A stretch of 64,000 nt of DNA from the NCBI GenBank assembly GCA_963575645.1, contig OY754464.1:2666001-2730000 (forward strand), in the 5' to 3' direction. The notes beneath the pieces were generated by a model. It did not search any database. It saw nothing but the letters and a program-made list of their open reading frames with translations, and was not told where the DNA came from. This document shows positions 46,686 through 56,050 of this stretch, piece by piece (the first letter of the stretch is position 1; every line of letters starts with the position of its first letter). The translations under genes and the position numbers were made by a program. The DNA comes from Xanthostigma xanthostigma. Its lineage: Eukaryota; Arthropoda; Insecta; Raphidioptera; Raphidiidae.

Positions 46686-47053
46686 TTTATAATATCGGTT
46701 GTCGAGTTGTTAGAAAATGTTCCGTCTGTTAAAAAGAGAGAGAGAGAGAAGGACACATTGTTGATAGACACGCTCGACAACTGAGATCGTTGGCGTCACC
46801 GGCTGCTAAAGCCTTTATAATGTGGAATATAGTTTGCAGGACAACAAAGTGTTGAAACACAGCCTGTTGTTGTTTACCGGCAGGGATTCCGATTTTTAAT
46901 CTGATTAGGTAAACACATAAAAGAAAACTTCAAAGCCGTAGTTTAATGAGATTTTAAATTACAGTGCAACTTCTTTAGTCCGAACAGTTATGTGCTATAG
47001 GAGTTGTTCGGATTACTGGACAAACATTTCAATATCTATATCTATATTATATA

Positions 47054-47623
47054 CAGTATGTAAACACGCAAAGTGTACATAGCGAAATTAACATTGGGAA
47101 AAAATGACTGGATCAGAGTGAGCCTTGAAATCTTGTTATTCAATTTGACAGATAATATTCTTATGCAAAATGAATGTGTATACTACCGAAGAAAATATTC
47201 AAATTATTACAACATAATCGGACTTTTTTTTATTAATGGGACATTAAATTCCCAAAAATACTTAAATATGGTGCGAGATCAAATATCTCCGCCTATTCGT
47301 GTTGAACCTAAAGACATTGGGTCACTGACTTACCAACGCGCATACGTCATACCAGTCAGAAAATTTTTGAATGAAATGTTTCCAAACAGATGGAGTTGTT
47401 TTTTTGTTTTATTTTTGAACAAAAAAATTAAAATAATTATAAGTGCTTTTTATTATTAAAAAAGCCAAGTAAAATAAAAATAAATCAAAATAAAATAGAA
47501 ATCCTCAAGATTACCACGATAATTCAATAGAAATAACAATTAATGCAGTCATTGCTAACTCTGATCCAAGTATTTTTTCCCAATGCTAATTTCCCTATGT
47601 GCACCTTACGCGTTTACATACTG
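47054..47623 (+). mobile_element. mariner-type MITE, family M copy 2
   Basis: CAGTATGTAAACACGCAAAG and inverse CTTACGCGTTTACATACTG with TA on both sides (47052-47053, 47624-47625). Same family as 13317-13890, reversed. It carries an open transposase relic on the plus strand. Confidence 0.85.
47073..47459 (+). pseudogene. mariner-type transposase central relic
   Basis: The first residues come from the inverted end. Then IIGLFFINGTLNSQKYLNMV and RDQISPP match the central part of mariner-family transposases (GxxFFxGTLxGxxYLxxL), and VRKFLNEMFPNRW matches the stretch after FQQDGAPPH. The DGAPPH stretch with the second catalytic Asp is lost (TYQR-AYVIPV remains). The third Asp region is absent. 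128 codons open, but catalytically dead. Confidence 0.85.
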
Positions 47624-48274
47624 TATATAAAATTGTCGTGTCACAATTTTGGCCGCGCTAATCTCCGAAATCACTGAACCGATTTTAATGAAATGTTGTA
47701 AACTTGTAAATGTGTCTTGCTTTGTGCAACTTACGCTATAGAATAATTTTTATTAAATATTTTATACAAAATTATGGCATTTTCTCAAAAAATCATTTTA
47801 GTAACATGTAACAACATCTGATAATATTTACTCAAAGCTATTAGTTCAGAATCAAACAAAAAACACTGTTTTTTAGTACCAAGTAGCGACACCTGTTAGA
47901 ATTCATTAAAAGCTATTAGTTCAGAAGCAAATCAGGTAGAATTTGCTCAAAACTATTAGTTCAGAATTATTTCTATCGCACCCGGGTAAAAGTTTATAAA
48001 TTTATAACCACTTTCCACAATACGAACTAAAATTACCTACTGAGCGAATTGCAAGTTACCGACAACTGTTGCCAGTAACTTAACAAGATCCTATGAATCA
48101 AAACGAGTGAGTCGCACCCACATAAGCTCATGGGAGAAGTGAAACTTCTTTAGAGTTATGAACTTGTTTCATTGATGAGTTACCAAAGTTTCTCATATAG
48201 AATTCCCCGCCGTTGAAACAGTTCCCCTTTAACGTTACAGAAAATTTCAAACAGATACGTCATCAAAGAAACTG

Positions 48275-48345
48275 ACTGCCGGGACTCAAACCCGGGACTC
48301 CCAGATTCGTGCTGGTTGTGCAACCAGTTACTTCACAGTTCCCCA
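48275..48345 (-). other. tRNA-like, possibly SINE head
   Basis: On the minus strand a perfect T arm (CCGGG-TTTGAGT-CCCGG) and a CCAG-CACGAAT-CTGG stem-loop are in tRNA-like order, but the D arm is poor and base 33 is not T. Perhaps a tRNA-derived SINE. The motif GAAGTGAAACTTC lies about 110 bp away. Confidence 0.35.
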
Positions 48346-49149
48346 AAAAAATTCCTCGTCATTTTTAAACATTTTTCCACTTTACGCGAGAGCTATTGAA
48401 AGTTGCAATGTAGCGGAGTAAATCAAGAAATACTATTTTAGTGTTTTTACATTAATTTCAGATGTAAATATATTTCTTTACCAAACATTTTGTCTTTAAA
48501 GTTTTATGTTTTCGCTTTAATTTTGACATTTTCGAGTCGAGAGAGAGAGAGATTATAATATTTAGATTTCGGCATTCGAATCCTCGAATATTAACTCAGA
48601 TTAAATTAAGCTACGCTTGAAGATGTTGGACTGTATTTATTAAAACGTGATCTAAAATGCCATTGCAACGACTGATAAAAATATTTGTGTATACCAACAT
48701 CGTTAATTTTTATTGTTTGCTTTATGCCTTCAAAATCAGCGTTTCCAAAACTGTTCGAATAATGTTAGCTGATACGCGGCAAAAAATAAGTGAATTTATG
48801 GGCAATAAAAATCTCACGACCTTTATCTATCCATGAAAAAATGTAAGATTTAAATACTCAATGAGCCACTTGCGGCGACATAAAGTATTTTAAATATTAA
48901 TATTTATTGCAGAAAATATGAAGCAGCCGAAATATAACCTATGTTTTTATAAGCTTTTTACGTCACGCGCCGTTTATTTATATTCCAAATCTTTCGATTA
49001 ATTTTTCACCTACTTTCCGTTAACCGATTTATTTGAAATTTTGTACACGTATGTATTCCCGATGACAATACATGAATCAGTAATTGACAATTAAGTAATC
49101 AATTAATTTTATTAAGTTAATGATGTTTCAAAATAATAAATGGAAAAGC
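48346..49149. other. unassigned AT-rich sequence
   Basis: A short GAGAGAGAGA tract near 48540. No gene. Confidence 0.4.
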
Positions 49150-49440
49150 ATAGCCGCAAGCTTATTGGTTTGCCACATTTCGTTCAAGATGGTTTCTACA
49201 GATGCCTTTTGATGCGGCCATCTGTCGGTCGATGCCTTTAAATATAAAGTCGATCACAAAATTGGTTTGCGTCCGTAGCTAAGTTTCACCGCTCGTTTAA
49301 GATGGTTTCTACGATGCCGTCATCTGTCAGTCGATGCCTTTAAATAGCGAAAACTGCGTAAGCACGTAACTTCCGTTCGAAAAAAGATCTGACTAACTCT
49401 TAAGTCGCGTCTAAAGAAGTACTACTTAAAAAAATTGGGA
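49150..49440 (+). repeat. two adjacent copies of a dispersed repeat
   Basis: AAGATGGTTTCTAC, CATCTGTC(A/G)GTCGATGCC and TTTAAATA occur in both copies (about 49186-49245 and 49300-49345). A third copy is at 17880-18060. Confidence 0.55.
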
Positions 49441-49559
49441 TTACTATATTATAAATGATGAAAGGGATTACACTTTTTTATCTTTTTTTTTAATCCACTC
49501 TGCCTGTATTAACAAATATACAATACTTATTGTCGGCAAGGTTCGGCACTGCGACTCGG

Positions 49560-49740
49560 ACTTTTTGAACTTTGAAGTAAAACTTCTTTAGGCACGCTTG
49601 ACTTGGGGAGTAAGCTGGCGAATGCCTGACGAGAGCCTTTACGGAAAGTGCGTGATCGGGCGAGGCGAACAGAAGTTGAGAGGGAGATATAAGTTAGTGA
49701 AGATAGAAAGAGAGAGAGTTACGTTTCGTATATTACTGTA
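49560..49740 (-). mobile_element. fragment shared with MITE 6036-6556
   Basis: CTTCTTTAGGCACGCTTGAC, GGGGAGTAAGCT, GAGGGAGATATAAGTTAGTG and GTTACGTTTCGTATATT are the complement of 6345-6530. Confidence 0.55.
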
Positions 49741-49807
49741 AGGGCAAGAGAGAGAGGTGCGCGCGCACATTTTCTTTCTCTCTTCCTCAACAAATACTTC
49801 ACTGTTA

Positions 49808-49931
49808 GTGGCGCCACCAGGTGGCCGAAACTACATGCAGTACTAACAACAGAATGACACATACTTGGCGCCATCAGGTGGCCAAAAATATAAGCAGTAC
49901 TCTTTACTCGCCAGTGGCGCTATCGGGTGAC
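49808..49931 (+). repeat. three degenerate repeats with CTCF-like core
   Basis: GTGGCGCCACCAGGTGGCC (49808-49826), TGGCGCCATCAGGTGGCC (49866-49883) and TGGCGCTATCGGGTGAC (49915-49931), each followed by an AGCAGTACT-like spacer in the first two. CCACCAGGTGGC fits the core of the CTCF consensus (CCASYAGRKGGC). Function is inferred only. Confidence 0.5.
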
Positions 49932-50489
49932 TAAAATCCAACGAGAGCTAAGTAATTGCAATGTATTACTTTTGTTTTCATTATCTTTATGTAATATTTC
50001 TACGTTTAAAGTGAATAAAATTGTAAATTCATTTTAAAGTTCATTTTTTGTGAATTTTCGGGTGAATAATAACAAATTATGGCAGGAAGAAGTTTTACTT
50101 CAGTCGTGTGGTCTAAAGCACACTTGTTTTTTTTTTAGAAATACTAAGAAAAACGCGTAGTAAATTAATTGCCTTGTATTATCCATGAATAAAGGCAAAT
50201 ATATAGCTGTAATGGATATTCCCGGCAACTTCATTGGCGATTATAGCTAAGTGTAGAAGTTTTATTGCATACATAATGCCTGTTAAAGGATTCACCGTAC
50301 TACATATATACTCTATCTTCTACATGAAATGTAATTTACAGTAAAGTAATATGGCCAGAATAATATGAAGCTATAATGTGAAAATACAGGTGCTGTCAAC
50401 ATATTCACTGTTATTAAACACAGGAGTATGCGGAGACAAAATAAGTGCTTCACAGGGACGGCTCTTGGACTAATCACATATCGGATACA
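49932..50489. other. unassigned intergenic sequence
   Basis: The GAAGTTTTACTTC motif is at about 50088. No gene. Confidence 0.4.
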
Positions 50490-51203
50490 TCTATACTTAA
50501 TATATAAAACTTTGGAGTTTGTTTATGTTTACTTGTCTGGTTGAACGCGCTAATCTCAGAAACTACTGGTTCGAATTGAAAAAAAAATTTTTTTGTTGGA
50601 TGGCCTATTTATCGAGGAAGGCTATATAGGCTATATAATATCACGCTATCAATGAAAAATGTTGCAAGATGTATCTCAAAATTTGTCCGTCCGACAAATA
50701 TTATCAGGTGAAATGCCCTAACTAAATATTGCAATATTACCGTCTCACGTTCACAAGCCCGGATAGCTCAGTCGGTAGAGCGTAAGATTCTTAATGCCAG
50801 GGTCTTGGGTTCAAGCTCCACGTCGGATAATATATTTTTATTTTTTTTATTTTCTACATAGCTTTCTTCTAAGGCTTACATTTCAATTTTTTAAAATTTT
50901 ATTACGACTTATTAAAACTAAATAAATCTAATTAATAGCTCATTTAAAACTGTTACAACTATAGGTTCCTATATAAAAAAACAATGTTTTCAATTAAATA
51001 TTTATTATATTAAAAGAAATTTATTACTAAAAAAAGTATAAATACTGCTTTTTAACGACAAAAACTTTTGAACGGTTACTCCGATCATTATGAAGTTTGG
51101 ACACAACATTCGTATCGGTAAACTAAGATTAATGTGCGTACTCATGTCCCTTCCTTCCCCGTTCGTTCTTTTGCACCCGGGTGAAACCGGGCGGGACCGC
51201 TAG
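50490..51203 (+). mobile_element. Helitron, family 1, with tRNA-bearing module
   Basis: A|TCTATACTTAATATATAAA to GGGCGGGACCGCTAG|T. The module sits between CGACAAA at 50692-50698 and 51056-51062, at the same site as in 45956-46685. Confidence 0.85.
50757..50827 (+). pseudogene. tRNA-Lys-derived sequence
   Basis: GCCCGGATAGCTCAGTCGGT, anticodon loop TTCTTAA, and GGTTCAAGCTCC. The anticodon stem is broken as in the copy at 46227. Part of the Helitron module. Confidence 0.8.
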
Positions 51204-51618
51204 TATAAATTATAAGTTTAAAAAACAAATTGTATAGGGTGCTCCTTACTTAAATTAGATGTTTAACATAAAAAATGCATGTGTAAAGTAGGGTACCACA
51301 TGTGCTCATAAAGCCGGCCCTGCTTGTACTGAAGACATATCGTATACTATTATAAATTAGTTACAGATGTTTCAAACTAAATTCGTTATTTGTGTGTATC
51401 CATAAAATAATATTAGATACCTAGAAACATTCAGGTGAATTATAGGCAAATTATGTTGAGCCTTCAGTTTTTACAAAGAGCTAAAAGCTATTTCTGATAA
51501 TGTATCGATAACAATACCTATACATATAAAAAATATAAAATTATATGTCCGTCAAATAATAGGTTAAAATATTATATTTAAAAATAGGTGTCACTTTTTA
51601 AATTCGAACTCTCACTAA
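51204..51618. other. unassigned AT-rich sequence
   Basis: No feature recognised. Confidence 0.4.
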
Positions 51619-51813
51619 AATGCCTTAAATGGTCAGCGAGCTGACCTTTTGATCAGATTGTCGTAGGTTCAAATCCCATCTCGGCTCGTGAATATATTGC
51701 GATATTTTTTAACGTTGATATATAACGATGGAGCAATCCCCCAAGTGCTATTTTCTGTTGAATACAGTGCCATCTGTTGGACGCTAAAGCAACACACGCT
51801 ATACTAAATATGG
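51619..51813 (+). other. tRNA-like head and a single 60-bp-repeat unit
   Basis: TGGTCAGCGAGCTGACC with GGTTCAAATCCCATC (51619-51685) gives A-box/B-box-like elements of a degenerate tRNA-related sequence. Then GTGCCATCTGTTGGACGCTA and AAGCAACACACGCTATACTA (51767-51807) is a lone unit of the minisatellite at 52701. Confidence 0.4.
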
Positions 51814-52104
51814 GGTCCAGTACGATAACACTATGCACCCAAATTTTGAAATTCTTTTTTTTAAGTCATAGAAAACGCTAAATTTTGACGTTCAAAAAAA
51901 AAAACTTTGCGGATTATTCACAAATTTCCTCAAAAATACGTGAAAAAAATGGAACTACTTTTCGTCTTTCACTGTCATTTTTTTAATCTAACCAATCAAA
52001 AATCACAAATACACGTCATAGCAACTGGTGTAGAATTATTGTATAACTATCTCACTTTGAATGCAGCTTTCGATTGTGTTATGGAAGCAGGGTCGTATTT
52101 AGAT

Positions 52105-52338
52105 TCGCATACCCGTTTATCGTTCACCCCGGAATTGTTTTTCTAAAAACTCAACATTTGCCCCTTCCCGTTTCACTGCGAGACAATTCGCATACCCCTT
52201 TATCGTTCACCCCAGAATTACAATTCGCATACCCGTTTATCGTTCACCCCGGAATTGTTTTTTTAAAAACTCCACATTTGCCCCTTCCCGTTTCACTGCG
52301 AGACAATTCGCATACCCCTTTGTCAAAAAAGCGGTGGT
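52105..52338 (+). repeat. 117-bp tandem duplication
   Basis: TTCGCATACCCGTTTATCGT begins at 52105 and again at 52222; the two units differ at very few bases. Because 117 is 39 codons, a 105-codon frame (52074-52391) repeats FAYPFIVHPGIVFLK...LPLPVSLRDNSHTPL. No known domain. Shorter TTCGCATACCC... subrepeats lie inside the unit. Confidence 0.8.
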
Positions 52339-52700
52339 TTTCAATCTTCATGAAAATGTGTTTTAAATTTAAAATTCGTTTTATAAATTAAAATTTCCAA
52401 ATACGACTCTGCCCTGAACGTTCAATTGTATTTCATTCCAACCAATTGATATTTCTATCTTTGTTTATCATAGGTACAGGTATATATAACTTTCTCTTTT
52501 CTTATCACTATATAAGACAAGATAGCGATCGCTATAGTAAATAATATACTTACTATACCATATTTAATTTTTTTAAATTAATTTATAAAAATTAATTTTC
52601 CGCACTTAAAACGACCAATAACGCTGTTATATGTTATATAAAACAATAATTGTGAATTTCCAGTGAATATTTTGCATAGCAAGTTATCGTACTCTTACCC
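52339..52700. other. unassigned AT-rich sequence
   Basis: No feature recognised. Confidence 0.4.
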
Positions 52701-53200
52701 ACACGCTATACTGAATATTTTACGACAACGGGAGCACCATCTGTTGGACGTTAAAGCAACACACGCTGTACTGAATATTTTACGACAACGGAGGCACCCT
52801 CTGTTGGAAGTTAAAGCAACACACGCTATATCGAATGTTGTACGACAACGGGAGCGCCCTCTGTTGGATGTTAAAGCAACACACGCTACACTGAATATTG
52901 TACGACAACGGGAGCGCCCTCTGTTGGAAGTTAAAGCAACACGCGCTATACTAAATATTTTACGTAAACAGAAGCGCCATCTGTTGGAAGTTAAAGCAAC
53001 ACACGTTATACTGAATATTGTACGGCAACGGGAGCACCCTCTGTTGGAAGTTAAAGCAACACACGCTATACTAAATATTTTACGGCAACGGGAGCGCCAT
53101 CTGTTGGAAGTTAAAGCAACACACGCTATAGCGAATATTGTACAACGGGAGCGCCATATGTTGGACGTTAAAGCAACACACGCCAACCGGACTGAGCCAC
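52701..53200 (+). repeat. 60-bp minisatellite, about 8 units
   Basis: Units start ACACGCTATACTGAATATT, then TACGACAACGGGAGCGCC, (A/C)TCTGTTGGAAGTTAAAGCA. The period is exactly 60 bp for seven units; the last has a 3-bp deletion. Divisibility by three gives a 198-codon plus frame (52663-53259; repeat ILRQRERxLLEVKATHA) and a 186-codon minus frame (52695-53255). Neither resembles a known protein. Each unit has a CTCF-like 14-mer on the minus strand. Confidence 0.9.
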
Positions 53201-53534
53201 AGCAACGGGTAGCTGGGTGCAGCTGGCATGAATATAATAACGTGATTGACCACACGTAAGTTGGTTAGGAATCGGTGCGTCTATGACGTGTAAAGGTTGT
53301 ATAATTTATTAGTGATTACCATTTATTAGATAAAATTGCTTCATATTAAATATGAACAACCCTTCTGATAAGAACGACTCCGTAGTTTCATTGATATACT
53401 TTGAGCTAATGTGAGTTTAATTGTATTTTGAGTACATACACAATAAACTGTACGAAATCAAGTCTTAAAACAGAAGTTTCAAACATCTATAGCTCCACAT
53501 AACTCAATTTAAAATACTATATCAGAGAAGTCTC
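53201..53534. other. unassigned intergenic sequence
   Basis: No feature recognised. Confidence 0.4.
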
Positions 53535-53600
53535 TTCGTGAAGGGCTGCACACGAGGCTAGTTTCTCCGCTGATATCACTGTTAGGACTGCCGTGCTGGC
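53535..53600 (+). mobile_element. left-end fragment of MITE family P
   Basis: GGGCTGCACACGAGGCTAGT and CACTGTTAGGACTGC match the left end of 36021-36857. Confidence 0.55.
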
Positions 53601-53609
53601 TAATATTCA

Positions 53610-54000
53610 CCAAGCGTAAAGTTATTTATTCAGTTCATTTGTTCTTCAGGTAACTGTCCCTCCGAATAAATAGTGATAATTCAATTCACCAACTATAATT
53701 ATGTTTACTGCAGGTATAAATCTATTCTCTCTTACTTCGCGGGTATAAATATTTATTCGAATGATAAAATAATAATGATCGCCATATAGATCATAATACT
53801 TAACCTATAAACGTGGAGTATATCTACAGTTTGCTCTTGTGAATTCATGCATGTGCTGTTTATTAACCTTTTGTGCAATTGCAGTTAGGATAAAACATTA
53901 TTATTTTGTGAAACTTTTTTCATGTTTACCCTAACGCAATCGATCGGATTTTTGGGTGCACGTTAAAATATTCAACAAAAAGAGCAAGGAGTATGGTGCA
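53610..54000 (+). repeat. dispersed repeat family R, copy 4
   Basis: Matches 40080-40500 (TATAATTATGTTTACTGCAG, ATCTACAGTTTGCTCTTGTG, AAAAGAGCAAGGAGTATxGTGC) and then stops abruptly. Confidence 0.6.
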
Positions 54001-54063
54001 CGACTTTCTGTAGAAATTTTACGACAAAGAAAATATGTATTTGTTACATTTATACAAAGTATA

Positions 54064-54191
54064 TATGTTACGGTTAATACAAGAAAGGAGTTTATTAATA
54101 CCCGAATTAACCAACGTCAAGGATTGGTTAATTCGGGTAATTAGCCGATTAATTCGCGAATTAACTACTTTCTTGTATTAACCGTAACATA
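54064..54191. mobile_element. small palindromic MITE
   Basis: TATGTTACGGTTAATACAAG at the left; complement at the right, ending at 54191. Inside, TTAATACCCGAATTAACC and GGTTAATTCGGGTAATT pair again. 128 bp, non-coding. Confidence 0.75.
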
Positions 54192-54965
54192 GATAGATTT
54201 ATAGATAGCCATAGAATGAACCTATTATTTAATTACATTAATTATTACGTAATGATTTTTTGTATTTGAATTTGTAATTTTAATTTTATATTATTAGTGA
54301 ATAAAACTTGAAACCAAGAACATTAAAAAAATTCATTCAAGTAAAAGAATTCCCAACAGTATTATTGTAGATTTATCATGTTATTGTACGTGAACAATTA
54401 ATATTCTAGGATGATCCAGGAGGAATCTTGTGTGGGCCAGACCCACCTGCCCCCCTCCCTCTTGCTACGCCAATGGTAATCCTGCAGCAAGAGTAAAATG
54501 ACTGTTTCTGTTGTTATGCCACTGTCGGAATGTGTTTCGAGAATCTGGCATATACGAAACGTTTGAAGAGCATTGCTTTAAAGTTTAGGCGGGTGAACTC
54601 CGAGGGCGTAGATGTACGCCCAGATAATATGATTACAGTGTCTGTTTACGACTTACGTTTGTGCGCACAGTTCGTAAATACTGGAAAGACATTTCAGGTC
54701 TACTTATTTACTGGAAACAAGGAACGAATTCAAAATGCGAATTAGCGCAGTTGTGTAAACGTGAATAATGAAGATATTTAATTAGTAGACTAACGGTACC
54801 AAGTTTTATTTAAAAATCAGTCTCCGCTCGCCGGAGGAATTTTCTCGTTGCTGTTTTACAAATCTTTTCAGTGTTCCGTGCGAAACGAAACACATGAATG
54901 ATGAAATCACTTCATCGAAAAATGTCAGAATAGATTCTTATGACCCCAAAAATTAATAAATAAAA
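54192..54965. other. unassigned intergenic sequence
   Basis: The 71-codon frame 54530-54745 has no recognised domain. No gene is called. Confidence 0.35.
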
Positions 54966-55207
54966 ATAATTAAAAATGTGTTACAGAAGTGAAACTTCTA
55001 GTTACAAATCATACGATTGCATTCGGACAAGTGGAAAAAATGTGTTACGAGATAGTTTTACGTTCAGATTAACTTGTACAGACGAAATATCTGAACTTCG
55101 AAACTATCTCGTAACACATTTTTTCCACTTGTCCAAATGCAATCGTATGATTTGTAACTAGAAGTTTCACTTCTGTAATGCGTTCTCGTAACACATTTTT
55201 AATTATT
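54966..55207. repeat. near-perfect palindrome, 242 bp
   Basis: AATAATTAAAAATGTGTTAC pairs with GTAACACATTTTTAATTATT. Arms of about 105 bp (GAAGTGAAACTTCTAGTTAC, CATACGATTGCATTCGGACA), loop about 28 bp. Very few mismatches, so young or maintained. Confidence 0.8.
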
Positions 55208-55329
55208 TCGCAGATTAACTGCAAATAATAAATAAGAAAACACAAGCAGACAACAAAATTTACTGCAATTATTATTTTTTTAGCTCAAGTATTACCTATT
55301 CTGATAAATTTTAAAAATTTTATATATAA
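55208..55329. other. unassigned AT-rich sequence
   Basis: No feature recognised. Confidence 0.4.
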
Positions 55330-55938
55330 CTAGCGGTCCCGTCCGGTTTCATCCGGGTGTAAAAGAACGAATGGGGAAGGGAGGAACATGAGTACACACA
55401 TTCATCTTAGTTTACAGAGATGAATGTTGTGTCCAAATTTCATGATGATCGGAGTTACCGGTTAAAAGTTTTTGTCGATAAAAAGCAGTATTTATACTTT
55501 TTTTAACTAATAATTTTTTTTAATTAATTAAATAAATTTAAATGTAAGCTTTAGAAGGAAAGCAATGTAGAAAATAAAAAAAATAAAAACGAATTCGCCC
55601 AACGTAGGGCTCGAACCCACGACACTGATATTGACAGTCGTGCGTGTTCTACCGATTGAGCTAGCCGGCGTTGTATTTTGACAACGCTAATATGAGTAGG
55701 TATATTTAGTTAGTGCATTTCACCTGAATAGAAGCTTATTTTTGAGATACATTATTTGTAACATTTTTCATTAATGCTCCGCTCCTAATGGTCGTAGCCT
55801 GATTTTATATAGCCTATAGCCTTCCTCGATAAATGGGCTATCCAACAAAAAAACATTTTTCAATTTGAACAAGTAGTTCCTGAGATTAGCGCGTTCAAAC
55901 AAACAAACAAACTCTTCAGCTTTATATATTAGTATAGA
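55330..55938 (-). mobile_element. Helitron, family 1, with tRNA-bearing module
   Basis: Minus strand A|TCTATACTAATATATAAAGC (55938) to GTCCGGTTT...-type hairpin and GGACCGCTAG|T (55330). The inner CGACAAA boundary is intact on the 3' side (55471-55477) but deleted on the 5' side. Confidence 0.8.
55596..55670 (-). pseudogene. tRNA-derived sequence (Lys-like body, GTC loop)
   Basis: GCCGGCTAGCTCAATCGGTA, then ACTGTCAATATCA where tRNA-Lys has ACTCTTAATCTCA, then GTCGTGGGTTCGAGCCC and GTTGGGC. The T arm is intact; acceptor 5' side and anticodon stem are not. Better preserved at the 3' half than the other two modules. Confidence 0.75.
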
Positions 55939-55980
55939 TAGGTATGTAAACTTAAAAATAAAAAAAACAAATTGTTGCGC

Positions 55981-56050
55981 GCACCTGACGGTAATCGAAC
56001 CCGGGCCGGCCGCGTGGTACGCCAGCATTCTACCACTGAGCTACCAATGC
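55981..56050 (-). pseudogene. tRNA-Gly-like sequence
   Basis: GCATTGGTAGCTCAGTGGTA and CACGCGGCCGGCCCGGGTTC follow tRNA-Gly(GCC) closely. The anticodon triplet reads ACC, the T stem has two mismatches, and the acceptor 3' strand (CAGGTGC) pairs only with wobbles. Likely a pseudogene or SINE head. Confidence 0.6.

Larger units (their letters stand above)
47041..47985 (+). mobile_element. Helitron, family 2, split by a MITE
   Basis: Head TCTATATTATATA (47041-47053) continues after the MITE as TATATAAAATTGTCGTGTCA (47624). The body matches 1494-1736. The 3' end is cut short after CGCACCCGGGTAAAAG; CTAG is missing. Confidence 0.65.

Noticed and set aside
52701-53200. CRISPR array
   Set aside because: The whole 60-bp unit is repeated with no unique spacers, and the host is a eukaryote.
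52663-53259. 198-codon frame as a repeat protein (leucine-rich or zinc-finger-like)
   Set aside because: It is a direct product of a 60-bp minisatellite. There is no Cys2His2 or LRR spacing, and the opposite strand is just as open.
55981-56050. functional tRNA-Gly gene
   Set aside because: T-stem mismatches and an ACC anticodon, which eukaryotes do not normally use for Gly.
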